Shown here piece by piece: positions 10,708 to 16,522 of a DNA stretch of 25,145 bases. This stretch comes from Enterobacteriaceae bacterium UBA3516 (GTDB lineage Bacteria > Pseudomonadota > Gammaproteobacteria > Enterobacterales > Enterobacteriaceae): NCBI GenBank assembly GCA_002377245.1, contig DFPL01000262.1, positions 1 to 25,145 on the forward strand, given 5' to 3'. A program made the translations under genes and the position numbers. The notes under the pieces were generated by a model. That model was not told the DNA's origin, made no database searches, and was given only the letters and a program-made list of their open reading frames with translations. Every line of letters begins with the position of its first letter. Position 1 is the first letter of the stretch.

Positions 10708-10770
10708 GGCGCGCTAATCAACCCGGGCTCAGGCTCGATTGCTTGTACTTCCCGTAGTATTTCTTAAATC

Positions 10771-11079
10771 ATGGCTAAAGAACAAACGGACCGCACGACC
10801 TTAGATCTGTTCGCGAATGAGCGTCGCCCGGGACGTCCTAAAACCAATCCGCTCTCTCGCGACGAGCAATTGCGCATTAACAAACGCAATCAGCTTAAAC
10901 GCGATAAATTTCGTGGGCTTAAACGCGTCGAACTGAAAATCAACGCGGAGGCCGTTGACGCATTGAACGCCCTGGCTGACGCGCGTCAAATGAGTCGCAG
11001 CGAACTCATCGAAGAGATGTTGCTGGAGCAGCTAAAAGCGCTGAACAGCATTGATTCCTCTGATTCTTCATCTGAATAA
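10771..11079 (+). CDS. ybfE: LexA-regulon-associated small DNA-binding protein YbfE (ribbon-helix-helix type)
   Basis: YbfE is an uncharacterised protein whose E. coli gene belongs to the LexA (SOS) regulon. The protein is 102 residues. Two DNA-binding-like elements are visible: an AT-hook-like RPGRPK at residues 19–24 within a basic N-terminal half (K/R-rich to about residue 52), and a ribbon-helix-helix pattern at about 51–90, with strand KRVELKI, helix AEAVDALNALADA, turn, and helix SRSELIEEMLLEQLKAL. The tail from residue 93 is serine/acidic and differs from E. coli as I remember it. It lies between ybfF and fldA on the same strand with its own good promoter. Its molecular role is unknown. 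Confidence 0.88.
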   Translation: MAKEQTDRTTLDLFANERRPGRPKTNPLSRDEQLRINKRNQLKRDKFRGLKRVELKINAEAVDALNALADARQMSRSELIEEMLLEQLKALNSIDSSDSSSE

Positions 11080-11121
11080 CGTTTTCATGTAGCAGAGAGT
11101 GCAGTCCGACGCGATTGCAGT

Positions 11122-11150
11122 TTCCGCGTGCTTCTCTGATCTGCTATGAT
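11122..11150 (+). promoter_or_regulatory. Extended −10 promoter of fldA
   Basis: TATGAT (11145–11150) is preceded by TG with one base between (TGC), a full extended −10 element. The −35 is poor (TTCCGC at 11122–11127, 17-bp spacer), which is normal for extended −10 promoters. Transcription would begin near 11157, leaving a leader of about 57 nt. I saw no convincing SoxS box. Confidence 0.6.
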
Positions 11151-11213
11151 TGCCCTTATCCGTGGGCTAAACGCCACCACCATATCATTAAGTTTCAAGA
11201 GGTTATTTTACTC

Positions 11214-11744
11214 ATGGCAATCACTGGCATTTTTTTCGGCAGCGACACCGGTAATACCGAAAACATCGCAAAGATGATCCAGGCACAGCTTGGTAAAGAC
11301 GTTGCAGATGTACACGACATTGCAAAGAGCAGCAAAGAGGATCTGGAAGGCTATGACATTCTGCTGCTTGGCATCCCGACCTGGTATTACGGCGAAGCGC
11401 AGTGTGACTGGGATGATTTTTTCCCGACGCTGGAAGACATTGATTTCAATGGCAAGTTAGTCGCATTGTTTGGCTGTGGTGACCAGGAAGATTATGCAGA
11501 GTACTTCTGTGATGCGCTGGGGACAATTCGTGACATCATCGAACCGCGTGGCGCGGTGATTGTGGGTCACTGGCCGACCGAAGGCTACCACTTTGAAGCC
11601 TCTAAAGGCCTTGCCGATGATGACCATTTTGTTGGGCTGGCCATTGACGAAGATCGTCAACCAGAACTGACCGCTGCACGCGTGGATAAATGGGTTAAAC
11701 AGATTTCCGAAGAGCTGAATCTTAACGATATCATCAATGCCTGA
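11214..11744 (+). CDS. fldA: Flavodoxin 1
   Basis: FldA is the essential FMN-containing electron carrier for pyruvate formate-lyase activation, biotin synthase, methionine synthase reactivation and isoprenoid synthesis. The protein is 176 residues, the same length as E. coli FldA. The FMN phosphate loop GSDTGNTENIA is near the N-terminus; the W and Y loops that sandwich the isoalloxazine ring are visible (IPTWYYGEAQ and GCGDQEDYAEYFCDALG). The composition is strongly acidic. The frame is open 33 codons further upstream, but AAGAGG lies upstream of the ATG at 11214 and the family begins MAITGIFFGSD. fur lies downstream on the same strand; no strong terminator separates them. Confidence 0.98.
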   Translation: MAITGIFFGSDTGNTENIAKMIQAQLGKDVADVHDIAKSSKEDLEGYDILLLGIPTWYYGEAQCDWDDFFPTLEDIDFNGKLVALFGCGDQEDYAEYFCDALGTIRDIIEPRGAVIVGHWPTEGYHFEASKGLADDDHFVGLAIDEDRQPELTAARVDKWVKQISEELNLNDIINA

Positions 11745-11751
11745 TGCTGTT

Positions 11752-11775
11752 TGGCGCATCCTGCGGGTTGCGCCA
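11752..11775 (+). terminator. Hairpin without T tract after fldA
   Basis: TGGCGCA (11752–11758) pairs with TGCGCCA (11769–11775) around a 10-nt loop. No run of T follows, so this is at best a partial terminator and would allow read-through from fldA into uof–fur, as is known for E. coli. Confidence 0.45.
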
Positions 11776-11816
11776 GATCGATAGTTAAAACCAATGGAAA
11801 TAATTGCTACATTTTT

Positions 11817-11844
11817 TTAACTTTTGCCGCCAGCACTGTACAAT
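11817..11844 (+). promoter_or_regulatory. Candidate distal fur promoter
   Basis: TTAACT (11817–11822), a 16-bp spacer and TACAAT (11839–11844) resemble a sigma-70 promoter. A transcript from here, unlike one from the proximal promoter, would include the uof start codon. E. coli fur also has more than one promoter, but I cannot show that this one is homologous. Confidence 0.35.
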
Positions 11845-11927
11845 ATGGCCTGGTTAAAACGGGTAGCGCAACGGACTTTGTTGGCACTACCACGTTTTAT
11901 ACGCTTACTTTACTTGAGGGCTTGCAG

Positions 11928-11969
11928 TTTTCATTTAGACATGGCAGTTCTATAATGAGACGCATTTCC
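11928..11969 (+). promoter_or_regulatory. Proximal fur promoter with overlapping Fur box
   Basis: TTTTCA (11928–11933), a 17-bp spacer and a perfect TATAAT (11951–11956) form the promoter. A 19-mer from 11951 to 11969 matches the Fur consensus GATAATGATAATCATTATC at 13 positions and covers the −10 box, as in the autoregulated E. coli fur promoter that I recall. Transcription would start near 11963, inside uof. Confidence 0.7.
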
Positions 11970-12035
11970 CAGTGCATTCCTTGTAGCTTCCCCTTGGGGA
12001 GCGAACCGTTTAGCAACAGGACAGATTCCGCATGA
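11955..12035 (+). CDS. uof: Leader peptide Uof (upstream of fur), translationally coupled to fur
   Basis: In E. coli, uof is a short ORF whose translation is coupled to fur; the sRNA RyhB lowers Fur synthesis by acting on uof. Here the ATG at 11955 opens a 26-codon frame beginning MRRISQCIPCSF and ending in TGA at 12033–12035, which overlaps the fur ATG (bases ATGA). The ATG sits on the fur −10 hexamer, as in K-12, so only transcripts from upstream can carry it. No good Shine–Dalgarno sequence is visible. The amino-acid sequence is unlike the 28-residue E. coli Uof I remember, because the end is read in another frame; only start position and coupling are kept. The call rests on position. Confidence 0.55.
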   Translation: MRRISQCIPCSFPLGSEPFSNRTDSA

Positions 12036-12481
12036 CTGACAACAATACCGCATTAAAGAAGGCCGGCCTGAAAGTCACGCTTCCTCGCTTGAAAATCCTG
12101 GAAGTGCTTCAGGAGCCGGACAACCATCATGTCAGTGCGGAAGATTTATATAAGCGCCTGATCGACATGGGCGAAGAGATCGGGCTGGCCACGGTTTACC
12201 GTGTTCTGAACCAGTTTGACGATGCCGGGATCGTAACCCGTCATAATTTTGAAGGCGGCAAATCTGTCTTCGAACTGACTCAGCAACATCACCACGATCA
12301 CTTGATTTGCCTCGATTGCGGCAAAGTGATTGAATTCAGTGATGACTCCATTGAAGCTCGCCAGCGTGAAATCGCCTCTCAACACGGCATTCGCCTGACG
12401 AACCATAGCCTGTACCTCTATGGCCACTGCGCTGAAGGCGATTGCCGCAGCGATGAAAACGCCCACGAGATTGCGAAGTAA
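12032..12481 (+). CDS. fur: Ferric uptake regulator Fur
   Basis: Fur is the Fe(II)-dependent dimeric repressor of iron uptake and of the sRNA gene ryhB. The protein is 149 residues (E. coli 148). The winged-helix DNA-binding domain covers residues 1–82 (LPRLKILEVL, ATVYRVLNQFDDAGIV). Metal ligands are in place: H33, E81, H88, H90, the CLDC motif C93/C96, and H125. The distal C133 and C138 are also kept. The extreme C-terminus (CRSDENAHEIAK) differs from the E. coli ending EDEHAHEGK, losing one histidine. The start overlaps the uof stop, and AGGA lies about 9 nt upstream. A strong terminator follows directly. Confidence 0.98.
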   Translation: MTDNNTALKKAGLKVTLPRLKILEVLQEPDNHHVSAEDLYKRLIDMGEEIGLATVYRVLNQFDDAGIVTRHNFEGGKSVFELTQQHHHDHLICLDCGKVIEFSDDSIEARQREIASQHGIRLTNHSLYLYGHCAEGDCRSDENAHEIAK

Positions 12482-12495
12482 TCTTCCGTAAACGT

Positions 12496-12524
12496 AAAAA
12501 GCCAACCTCCGGTTGGCTTTTTTA
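12496..12524. terminator. Bidirectional terminator between fur and chiQ
   Basis: AGCCAACC (12500–12507) pairs with GGTTGGCT (12511–12518) around a 3-nt loop. Six T residues follow on the plus strand (for fur), and five A residues precede on the left, giving a T run for chiQ on the minus strand. Confidence 0.92.
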
Positions 12525-12545
12525 TTGGTGGTACAAAAAGAGTGG

Positions 12546-12878
12546 CTACGGCGTATTGTTGCTGCGAATTTCCTGCCAGATACGATCGCAGTTCGCTTTT
12601 ACCGCCTGACCATTGCCCGTATGCGTGGCGTCCAGACACTGCTGATAATCCAGTGTACGGACGGATTCTTCATGAGCAAACTGTTGATGTGCCTTTTCTG
12701 ACTTCAACACGTCTAACACGCTACGGCAGGCTTCAAGTTTTTCCGACGATCCTTCTGCGGTGTTAATGCAGGCACTGTAAGCTGCTCTCAAACGCATATC
12801 TTCTTTCGGCGCTGAGGGTTGCTGTACGCAGCCAGCAAGTCCCAGGGTCATAAACAGAATCATTATGCTTTTTTTCAT
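12546..12878 (-). CDS. chiQ: Chitosugar-associated lipoprotein ChiQ (YbfN)
   Basis: ChiQ is a small predicted outer-membrane lipoprotein encoded with the chitoporin ChiP; its exact function is not established. The protein is 110 residues. It begins MKKSIMILFMTLGLAGC, a type II signal peptide with lipobox LAGC; C17 would be the lipidated residue, and V18/Q19 after it do not signal inner-membrane retention. The mature part is short, hydrophilic and helical, with four conserved-looking cysteines (ACINTAE, EACRS, QQCLD, ANCDR). The start at 12878 has GAAGGG just upstream; an in-frame ATG 6 codons earlier would precede the signal peptide and is rejected. It starts 17 bp after chiP ends, so it shares the chiP transcript. 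Confidence 0.88.
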   Translation of the reverse strand: MKKSIMILFMTLGLAGCVQQPSAPKEDMRLRAAYSACINTAEGSSEKLEACRSVLDVLKSEKAHQQFAHEESVRTLDYQQCLDATHTGNGQAVKANCDRIWQEIRSNNTP

Positions 12879-12895
12879 TTTGCCCTTCTCTCGCA

Positions 12896-14296
12896 TCAGA
12901 AAATCGTAAACGGTGCGATCACGATAAATTTCACATCGCGCTCATCCTGGAAGATGTTGTTGTAACCACCGCCCCAGCTTGGAATATCAGAGTGGTTATC
13001 AAACTGCGTGAAGTGCAGTTTAAATAACGTCCCTTTCGCCAGACCATCCTGCAGGGTGTAAACGACGTCGAGGCTGTAAGCGGATTCCTTAATTGAATTA
13101 TTGGCTTTATAGTATTGGTCGCCAGAGGAGACGTTGGATGGCTTGGCATCCCAGCCATACACATAGGATGCGCCTACCGCCCAGCCCGGAAGATTTAAAT
13201 CTTTAAGATCATACATAGCGCCAACAAATACCGCTTTCTCATTATGGGCGTTAAAGTCAGAACGATTATCCCACCAGATATCCAGTCGGCCATTTGACGA
13301 GCCATAAAGCGGCGTCATACGCGAATTGAAATATCCCTGGCGACCATCGGCTTTGACCCATGTTCCCTCAAGACGTAAATCGACAGGCCCTGCGGTATAA
13401 TTAAAGGTCAGTGCCTGTAACCAGGCCGTACCGTCATAAATATCATTGATGGTGTGATTAGATGCTTTATAGCGTGAGCTGTAGAACTGATAGCTTGTCG
13501 ACAATGGGACCCCCGCAATATCAAATTTATAACTGGCTTTTGCAAAGTATTGGTCAACATAGCCCTGCGCCTGACCAAATGCCGCTTCTAAAATGAGATC
13601 GTTTTTAAAATCATATTGCGCGCCGAGTGAATGGACATAATCAATCTTGCTCACGCCATCATTTTGATAGAAATAATCGGTTTCGTTGTACCAGGGGGCT
13701 TTATATTCATTGGCCCACATATACGAGAAACTCAGTGCACCGCAATCTTCATAATCAAGTTTTGCACCTAGTTCCGTACCCTGATACGTACCCGGCATAA
13801 AGCTCCAGTTGGAGGCCAGCAGTGTCTGCCCCGTTGGCTGAATGTAACCCGCTCGCGCCCATACCGGACCATATTTAAATTTTGCCGCCGCGGTATAAAG
13901 ACTGGCCCCACTTCTGTCGCCCGCCCAGTCTTCGTCATAGACTTTGTGACTATTGGAAAACGCCATTTCATTAGGGTGTGCACTGCCGGATGACTCTGCC
14001 ATTTCGATTGCCGCAAACGCGGCAATATCGATACCGAACATATCTGCTGCATAACCGGACTGGAAATCGAGGTTAGTATTCCAGGTTGAGTGTGCAAGGT
14101 TTGTTTTATATTTATTACCGTCGGTGACGTCCTTACGATCGCGTTCACGCTGCCAGTAATACACCCCGCCGGTAAGCGTTGAATCATCGACAAAACCTTC
14201 GGCATTTACCGCAGGGGTTATCATTAAACCTGATATTGCTGTTGTGCTGGCAATAGCTAACGCTATCGCCTTACGTTTAGCGACAAACGCGATCAT
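12896..14296 (-). CDS. chiP: Chitoporin ChiP (YbfM)
   Basis: ChiP is an OprD-family outer-membrane porin for chitobiose and chitotriose uptake. The protein is 466 residues (E. coli 468). Residues 1–32 form a signal peptide ending PAVNA, with cleavage before EGFVDDS. The mature protein is rich in aromatic residues and alternating beta-strand patterns (GGVYYWQRERDRKD, WARAGYIQPTGQTLLAS, FSYMWANEYKAPW), and it ends in phenylalanine (APFTIF), as expected for BAM-inserted barrels. The ATG at 14296 has AGAGGAAC as Shine–Dalgarno. A longer frame to 14353 exists but would add 19 residues before the signal peptide. Known control in E. coli and Salmonella is by ChiX sRNA at the ribosome-binding site and by NagC; both fit what is seen upstream. 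Confidence 0.95.
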   Translation of the reverse strand: MIAFVAKRKAIALAIASTTAISGLMITPAVNAEGFVDDSTLTGGVYYWQRERDRKDVTDGNKYKTNLAHSTWNTNLDFQSGYAADMFGIDIAAFAAIEMAESSGSAHPNEMAFSNSHKVYDEDWAGDRSGASLYTAAAKFKYGPVWARAGYIQPTGQTLLASNWSFMPGTYQGTELGAKLDYEDCGALSFSYMWANEYKAPWYNETDYFYQNDGVSKIDYVHSLGAQYDFKNDLILEAAFGQAQGYVDQYFAKASYKFDIAGVPLSTSYQFYSSRYKASNHTINDIYDGTAWLQALTFNYTAGPVDLRLEGTWVKADGRQGYFNSRMTPLYGSSNGRLDIWWDNRSDFNAHNEKAVFVGAMYDLKDLNLPGWAVGASYVYGWDAKPSNVSSGDQYYKANNSIKESAYSLDVVYTLQDGLAKGTLFKLHFTQFDNHSDIPSWGGGYNNIFQDERDVKFIVIAPFTIF

Positions 14297-14301
14297 AATT
14301 G

Positions 14302-14313
14302 TTCCTCTTTGAC
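14302..14313 (-). promoter_or_regulatory. ChiX sRNA target at the chiP ribosome-binding site
   Basis: On the minus strand GUCAAAGAGGAA lies 5 nt before the chiP start and contains the Shine–Dalgarno sequence. It is the perfect 12-nt complement of UUCCUCUUUGAC, the seed region of ChiX as I recall it. ChiX pairing here blocks chiP translation in E. coli and Salmonella until chitosugars induce a decoy target in the chb mRNA. Confidence 0.8.
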
Positions 14314-14526
14314 TAAAAAAACAAAAGTGCTGTGCAAAGGCATTCAGCAACAAATTAAAACCAGGGAATAGCTGTGAGTGCTAAAAACTTGTTTCACACC
14401 ACGAATCAAGATTATTTTTGCCCGCATGAATGATCAAGCACTTTACCTGAATGAGCATCAGGAATATGACCAGGAACACAGATTTCAATCCGTTTTGGCG
14501 CAGACGTGGAATAACAGTTGGGAATG

Positions 14527-14550
14527 GTAATTTATCGCGTTAAATAATCG
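14527..14550. promoter_or_regulatory. Possible NagC operator upstream of chiP
   Basis: The sequence around AATTTATCGCGTTAAATAA has ATTT and AAAT arms separated by 8 bp. The nagE operator at 18654–18678, read on the other strand, has ATTT and AATT arms with the same 8-bp spacing. NagC repression of chiPQ is documented in E. coli, so an operator is expected. A second, weaker candidate is TTATTTTTGCCCGCATGAAT near 14411–14430. Confidence 0.35.
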
Positions 14551-14568
14551 GGAAAGTGAAGGCTGAGA

Positions 14569-14616
14569 ATGAAAAAATTAAAACAACTTTTCATGTCAAT
14601 CACAGACAATTATTAA
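14569..14616 (+). CDS. Possible 15-residue peptide between chiP and glnS
   Basis: ATG at 14569 opens a frame encoding MKKLKQLFMSITDNY, ending TAA. GAAGG lies 6 nt before the ATG, a good Shine–Dalgarno spacing. A weak promoter, TTGGGA (14518–14523) with AATAAT (14543–14548) at 19 bp, lies just upstream. The ORF is on the strand opposite both neighbours. I recognise no homologue, and an ORF this short arises easily by chance; it could be a leader peptide, a small membrane-associated peptide, or nothing. Confidence 0.2.
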   Translation: MKKLKQLFMSITDNY

Positions 14617-14633
14617 AATTCCAGATGGGAAGA

Positions 14634-14661
14634 ATAAAAAAACGCCGCACGGGGCGGCGTT
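14634..14661 (-). terminator. Rho-independent terminator of glnS
   Basis: AACGCCGC (14641–14648) pairs with GCGGCGTT (14654–14661) around a 5-nt loop. The A run just left of the stem gives a T run on the minus strand, 20 bp after the glnS stop. Confidence 0.92.
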
Positions 14662-14681
14662 CAGATAAAGTCGCGCGTTAA

Positions 14682-16349
14682 TTACTCGCCGGCTTTCGCC
14701 CAGGTGTCACGCAGACCCACGGTGCGGTTGAAGACCAGCTTATCAGCTGTTGCATAACGGCTATCGAGGCAGAAGTAACCTTCACGCTCAAACTGGTAAG
14801 CTTTACCGGCTGCGGCAGACTGCAATGACGGCTCAGCATAACCCTGTTTAACGACCAGAGATTCCGGATTCATCACCGAGAGGAAATCTTCAGCGGCGCC
14901 TGGGTTTGGCACGCTGAACAGACGGTCATAAAGACGGATTTCAACCGGCAGCGCGTGGGCCGCACTCACCCAGTGAATGACGCCTTTCACTTTACGGCCA
15001 TCCGCTGGATCTTTGCTCAGGGTGTCCGCATCATAAGTACAGAAGATGGTGGTGATAGTGCCGTCGGCATCTTTCTCCACACGCTCAGCCTTCACCACAT
15101 AGGCGTTACGCAGACGCACTTCTTTGCCCATCACCAGGCGCTTGTACTGCTTGTTGGCTTCTTCGCGGAAGTCAGCGCGATCGATCCAAATCTCTGCGCT
15201 AAACGGAACCTCACGGCTGCCCATCTCCGGTTTATTCGGATGATTCGGCATGGTCACAATTTCGCTTTCGCCCTGAGGATAGTTCTCGATAACCAGTTTA
15301 ACCGGATCGATAACGGCCATCGCACGTGGTGCGTTCTCGTTCAGATCTTCACGAATGCAGGATTCGAGAGAGGCCATCTCGATGGTGTTATCCTGCTTGG
15401 TCACGCCAATGCGTTTGCAGAATTCACGAATAGACTCCGCAGTATAACCACGACGGCGCAGGCCAGAGATGGTCGGCATACGTGGATCGTCCCAGCCTTC
15501 AACGTGCTTGTCGGTGACCAACAGGTTCAGCTTACGCTTGGACATCACGGTGTATTCCAGATTCAGACGCGAGAATTCGTACTGACGCGGATGAACCGGA
15601 ATAGAAATGTTGTCCAGTACCCAGTCGTATAAACGACGGTTGTCCTGGAACTCCAGCGTACACAGAGAATGGGTAATCCCTTCCAGCGCATCACTGATGC
15701 AGTGGGTGAAGTCATACATCGGGTAGATGCACCATTTGCTGCCGGTCTGGTGGTGATCGGCAAACTTAATGCGGTAGAGCACCGGGTCGCGCAGCACGAT
15801 GAACGGCGATGCCATGTCGATTTTAGCACGCAGGCAGGCTTTACCCTCTTCGAAGCCACCCGCGCGCATTTTTTCGAACAGCGCCAGGTTCTCTTCCACG
15901 CTGCGATCGCGGAACGGGCTGTTTTTGCCCGGTGCGGTCAGCGAACCACGATATTCGCGGATTTCGTCAGCGGAGAGTTCATCAACAAACGCCAGCCCTT
16001 TGTTGATCAGTTCAACCGCATACTGGTGCAGTTGATCGAAATAGTCAGAGGAATAACGCACATCGCCGGACCAGTGGAAACCCAACCACTCTACGTCATG
16101 TTTTATAGACTCAACGTACTCGATATCTTCTTTTACTGGGTTCGTGTCATCGAAGCGCAGATTGCACTGTCCGTTGTAATCCTGGGCGATGCCAAAGTTC
16201 AGGCAGATAGATTTAGCATGACCAATGTGCAGATAACCATTCGGCTCTGGCGGGAAACGGGTGCAAACAGAATTATGCTTACCAGTGGCCAGATCTTCGT
16301 CAATGATCTGACGAATAAAGTTTGTCGGGCGGGCTTCAGCCTCACTCAT
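14682..16349 (-). CDS. glnS: Glutaminyl-tRNA synthetase
   Basis: GlnRS attaches glutamine to tRNA-Gln using ATP. The protein is 555 residues (E. coli 554), a class I synthetase with HIGH at residues 41–44 (NGYLHIGHAKS) and the KMSKS-equivalent VMSKRKL in the middle of the protein. LRFDDTNP, CIYPMYDFTHCISDALEGITH and the C-terminal anticodon-binding beta barrels are recognisable. The frame is open 39 codons upstream, but MSEAEARPTNFIRQIIDEDL is the family N-terminus and the ATG at 16349 has GAGGAA upstream. nagE lies upstream on the same strand behind a strong terminator, so glnS has its own promoter; limited read-through is possible. Confidence 0.98.
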   Translation of the reverse strand: MSEAEARPTNFIRQIIDEDLATGKHNSVCTRFPPEPNGYLHIGHAKSICLNFGIAQDYNGQCNLRFDDTNPVKEDIEYVESIKHDVEWLGFHWSGDVRYSSDYFDQLHQYAVELINKGLAFVDELSADEIREYRGSLTAPGKNSPFRDRSVEENLALFEKMRAGGFEEGKACLRAKIDMASPFIVLRDPVLYRIKFADHHQTGSKWCIYPMYDFTHCISDALEGITHSLCTLEFQDNRRLYDWVLDNISIPVHPRQYEFSRLNLEYTVMSKRKLNLLVTDKHVEGWDDPRMPTISGLRRRGYTAESIREFCKRIGVTKQDNTIEMASLESCIREDLNENAPRAMAVIDPVKLVIENYPQGESEIVTMPNHPNKPEMGSREVPFSAEIWIDRADFREEANKQYKRLVMGKEVRLRNAYVVKAERVEKDADGTITTIFCTYDADTLSKDPADGRKVKGVIHWVSAAHALPVEIRLYDRLFSVPNPGAAEDFLSVMNPESLVVKQGYAEPSLQSAAAGKAYQFEREGYFCLDSRYATADKLVFNRTVGLRDTWAKAGE

Positions 16350-16387
16350 CGTAGATTCCTCAAAGCGTAAACAACGTATAACGGCAC

Positions 16388-16416
16388 ATGATCTTATAAG
16401 CGGGTCCTGGAGACAA
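16388..16416 (-). promoter_or_regulatory. Promoter of glnS
   Basis: On the minus strand TTGTCT (16411–16416) and GATCAT (16388–16393) are 17 bp apart, with a TTATAAG stretch between. The surrounding sequence closely resembles the E. coli glnS promoter I remember. The start site would be near 16381, about 30 nt before the ATG. Confidence 0.6.
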
Positions 16417-16464
16417 CCCTTAGTTACGGAAAATATATACAAAGCGGAAGCGTTAAACGGCGGC

Positions 16465-16498
16465 AAAAAAAAGCGGCAGAGGAAATCCTCTGCCGCTT
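16465..16498 (-). terminator. Rho-independent terminator of nagE
   Basis: AAGCGGCAGAGG (16471–16482) pairs perfectly with CCTCTGCCGCTT (16487–16498), a 12-bp stem with a 4-nt loop. Eight A residues at 16465–16472 give a T run on the minus strand. This is the strongest terminator in the window and insulates glnS from nagE. Confidence 0.95.
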
Positions 16499-16522
16499 TG
16501 ATAATGCTAACGGGTTAAGTCA

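Larger units (their letters stand above)
14314..14634. other. AT-rich chiP–glnS intergenic region
   Basis: This non-coding stretch separates the chiP leader from the glnS terminator and must hold the chiP promoter, which I could not place with confidence. A TTTAAT on the minus strand (14354–14359) could be a −10 but lacks a −35. It contains a NagC-like dyad, half-sites resembling CRP motifs (for example TGTGATTGACATGAAA on the minus strand, 14591–14606), and a possible 15-codon ORF. Nothing resembling a tRNA, an IS element or a repeat is seen. Confidence 0.6.

Noticed and set aside
11115..11213. N-terminal extension of FldA
   Set aside because: It overlaps the promoter and leader; flavodoxin starts at MAITGIFFGSD with a good Shine–Dalgarno sequence at 11214.
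12497..12524. Inverted repeats as possible REP/BIME or mobile-element ends (also 16471–16498 and 22955–22976)
   Set aside because: Each is a single hairpin flanked by a T/A run directly after a gene stop, so it is explained as a terminator. The stems differ in sequence and do not match REP consensus.
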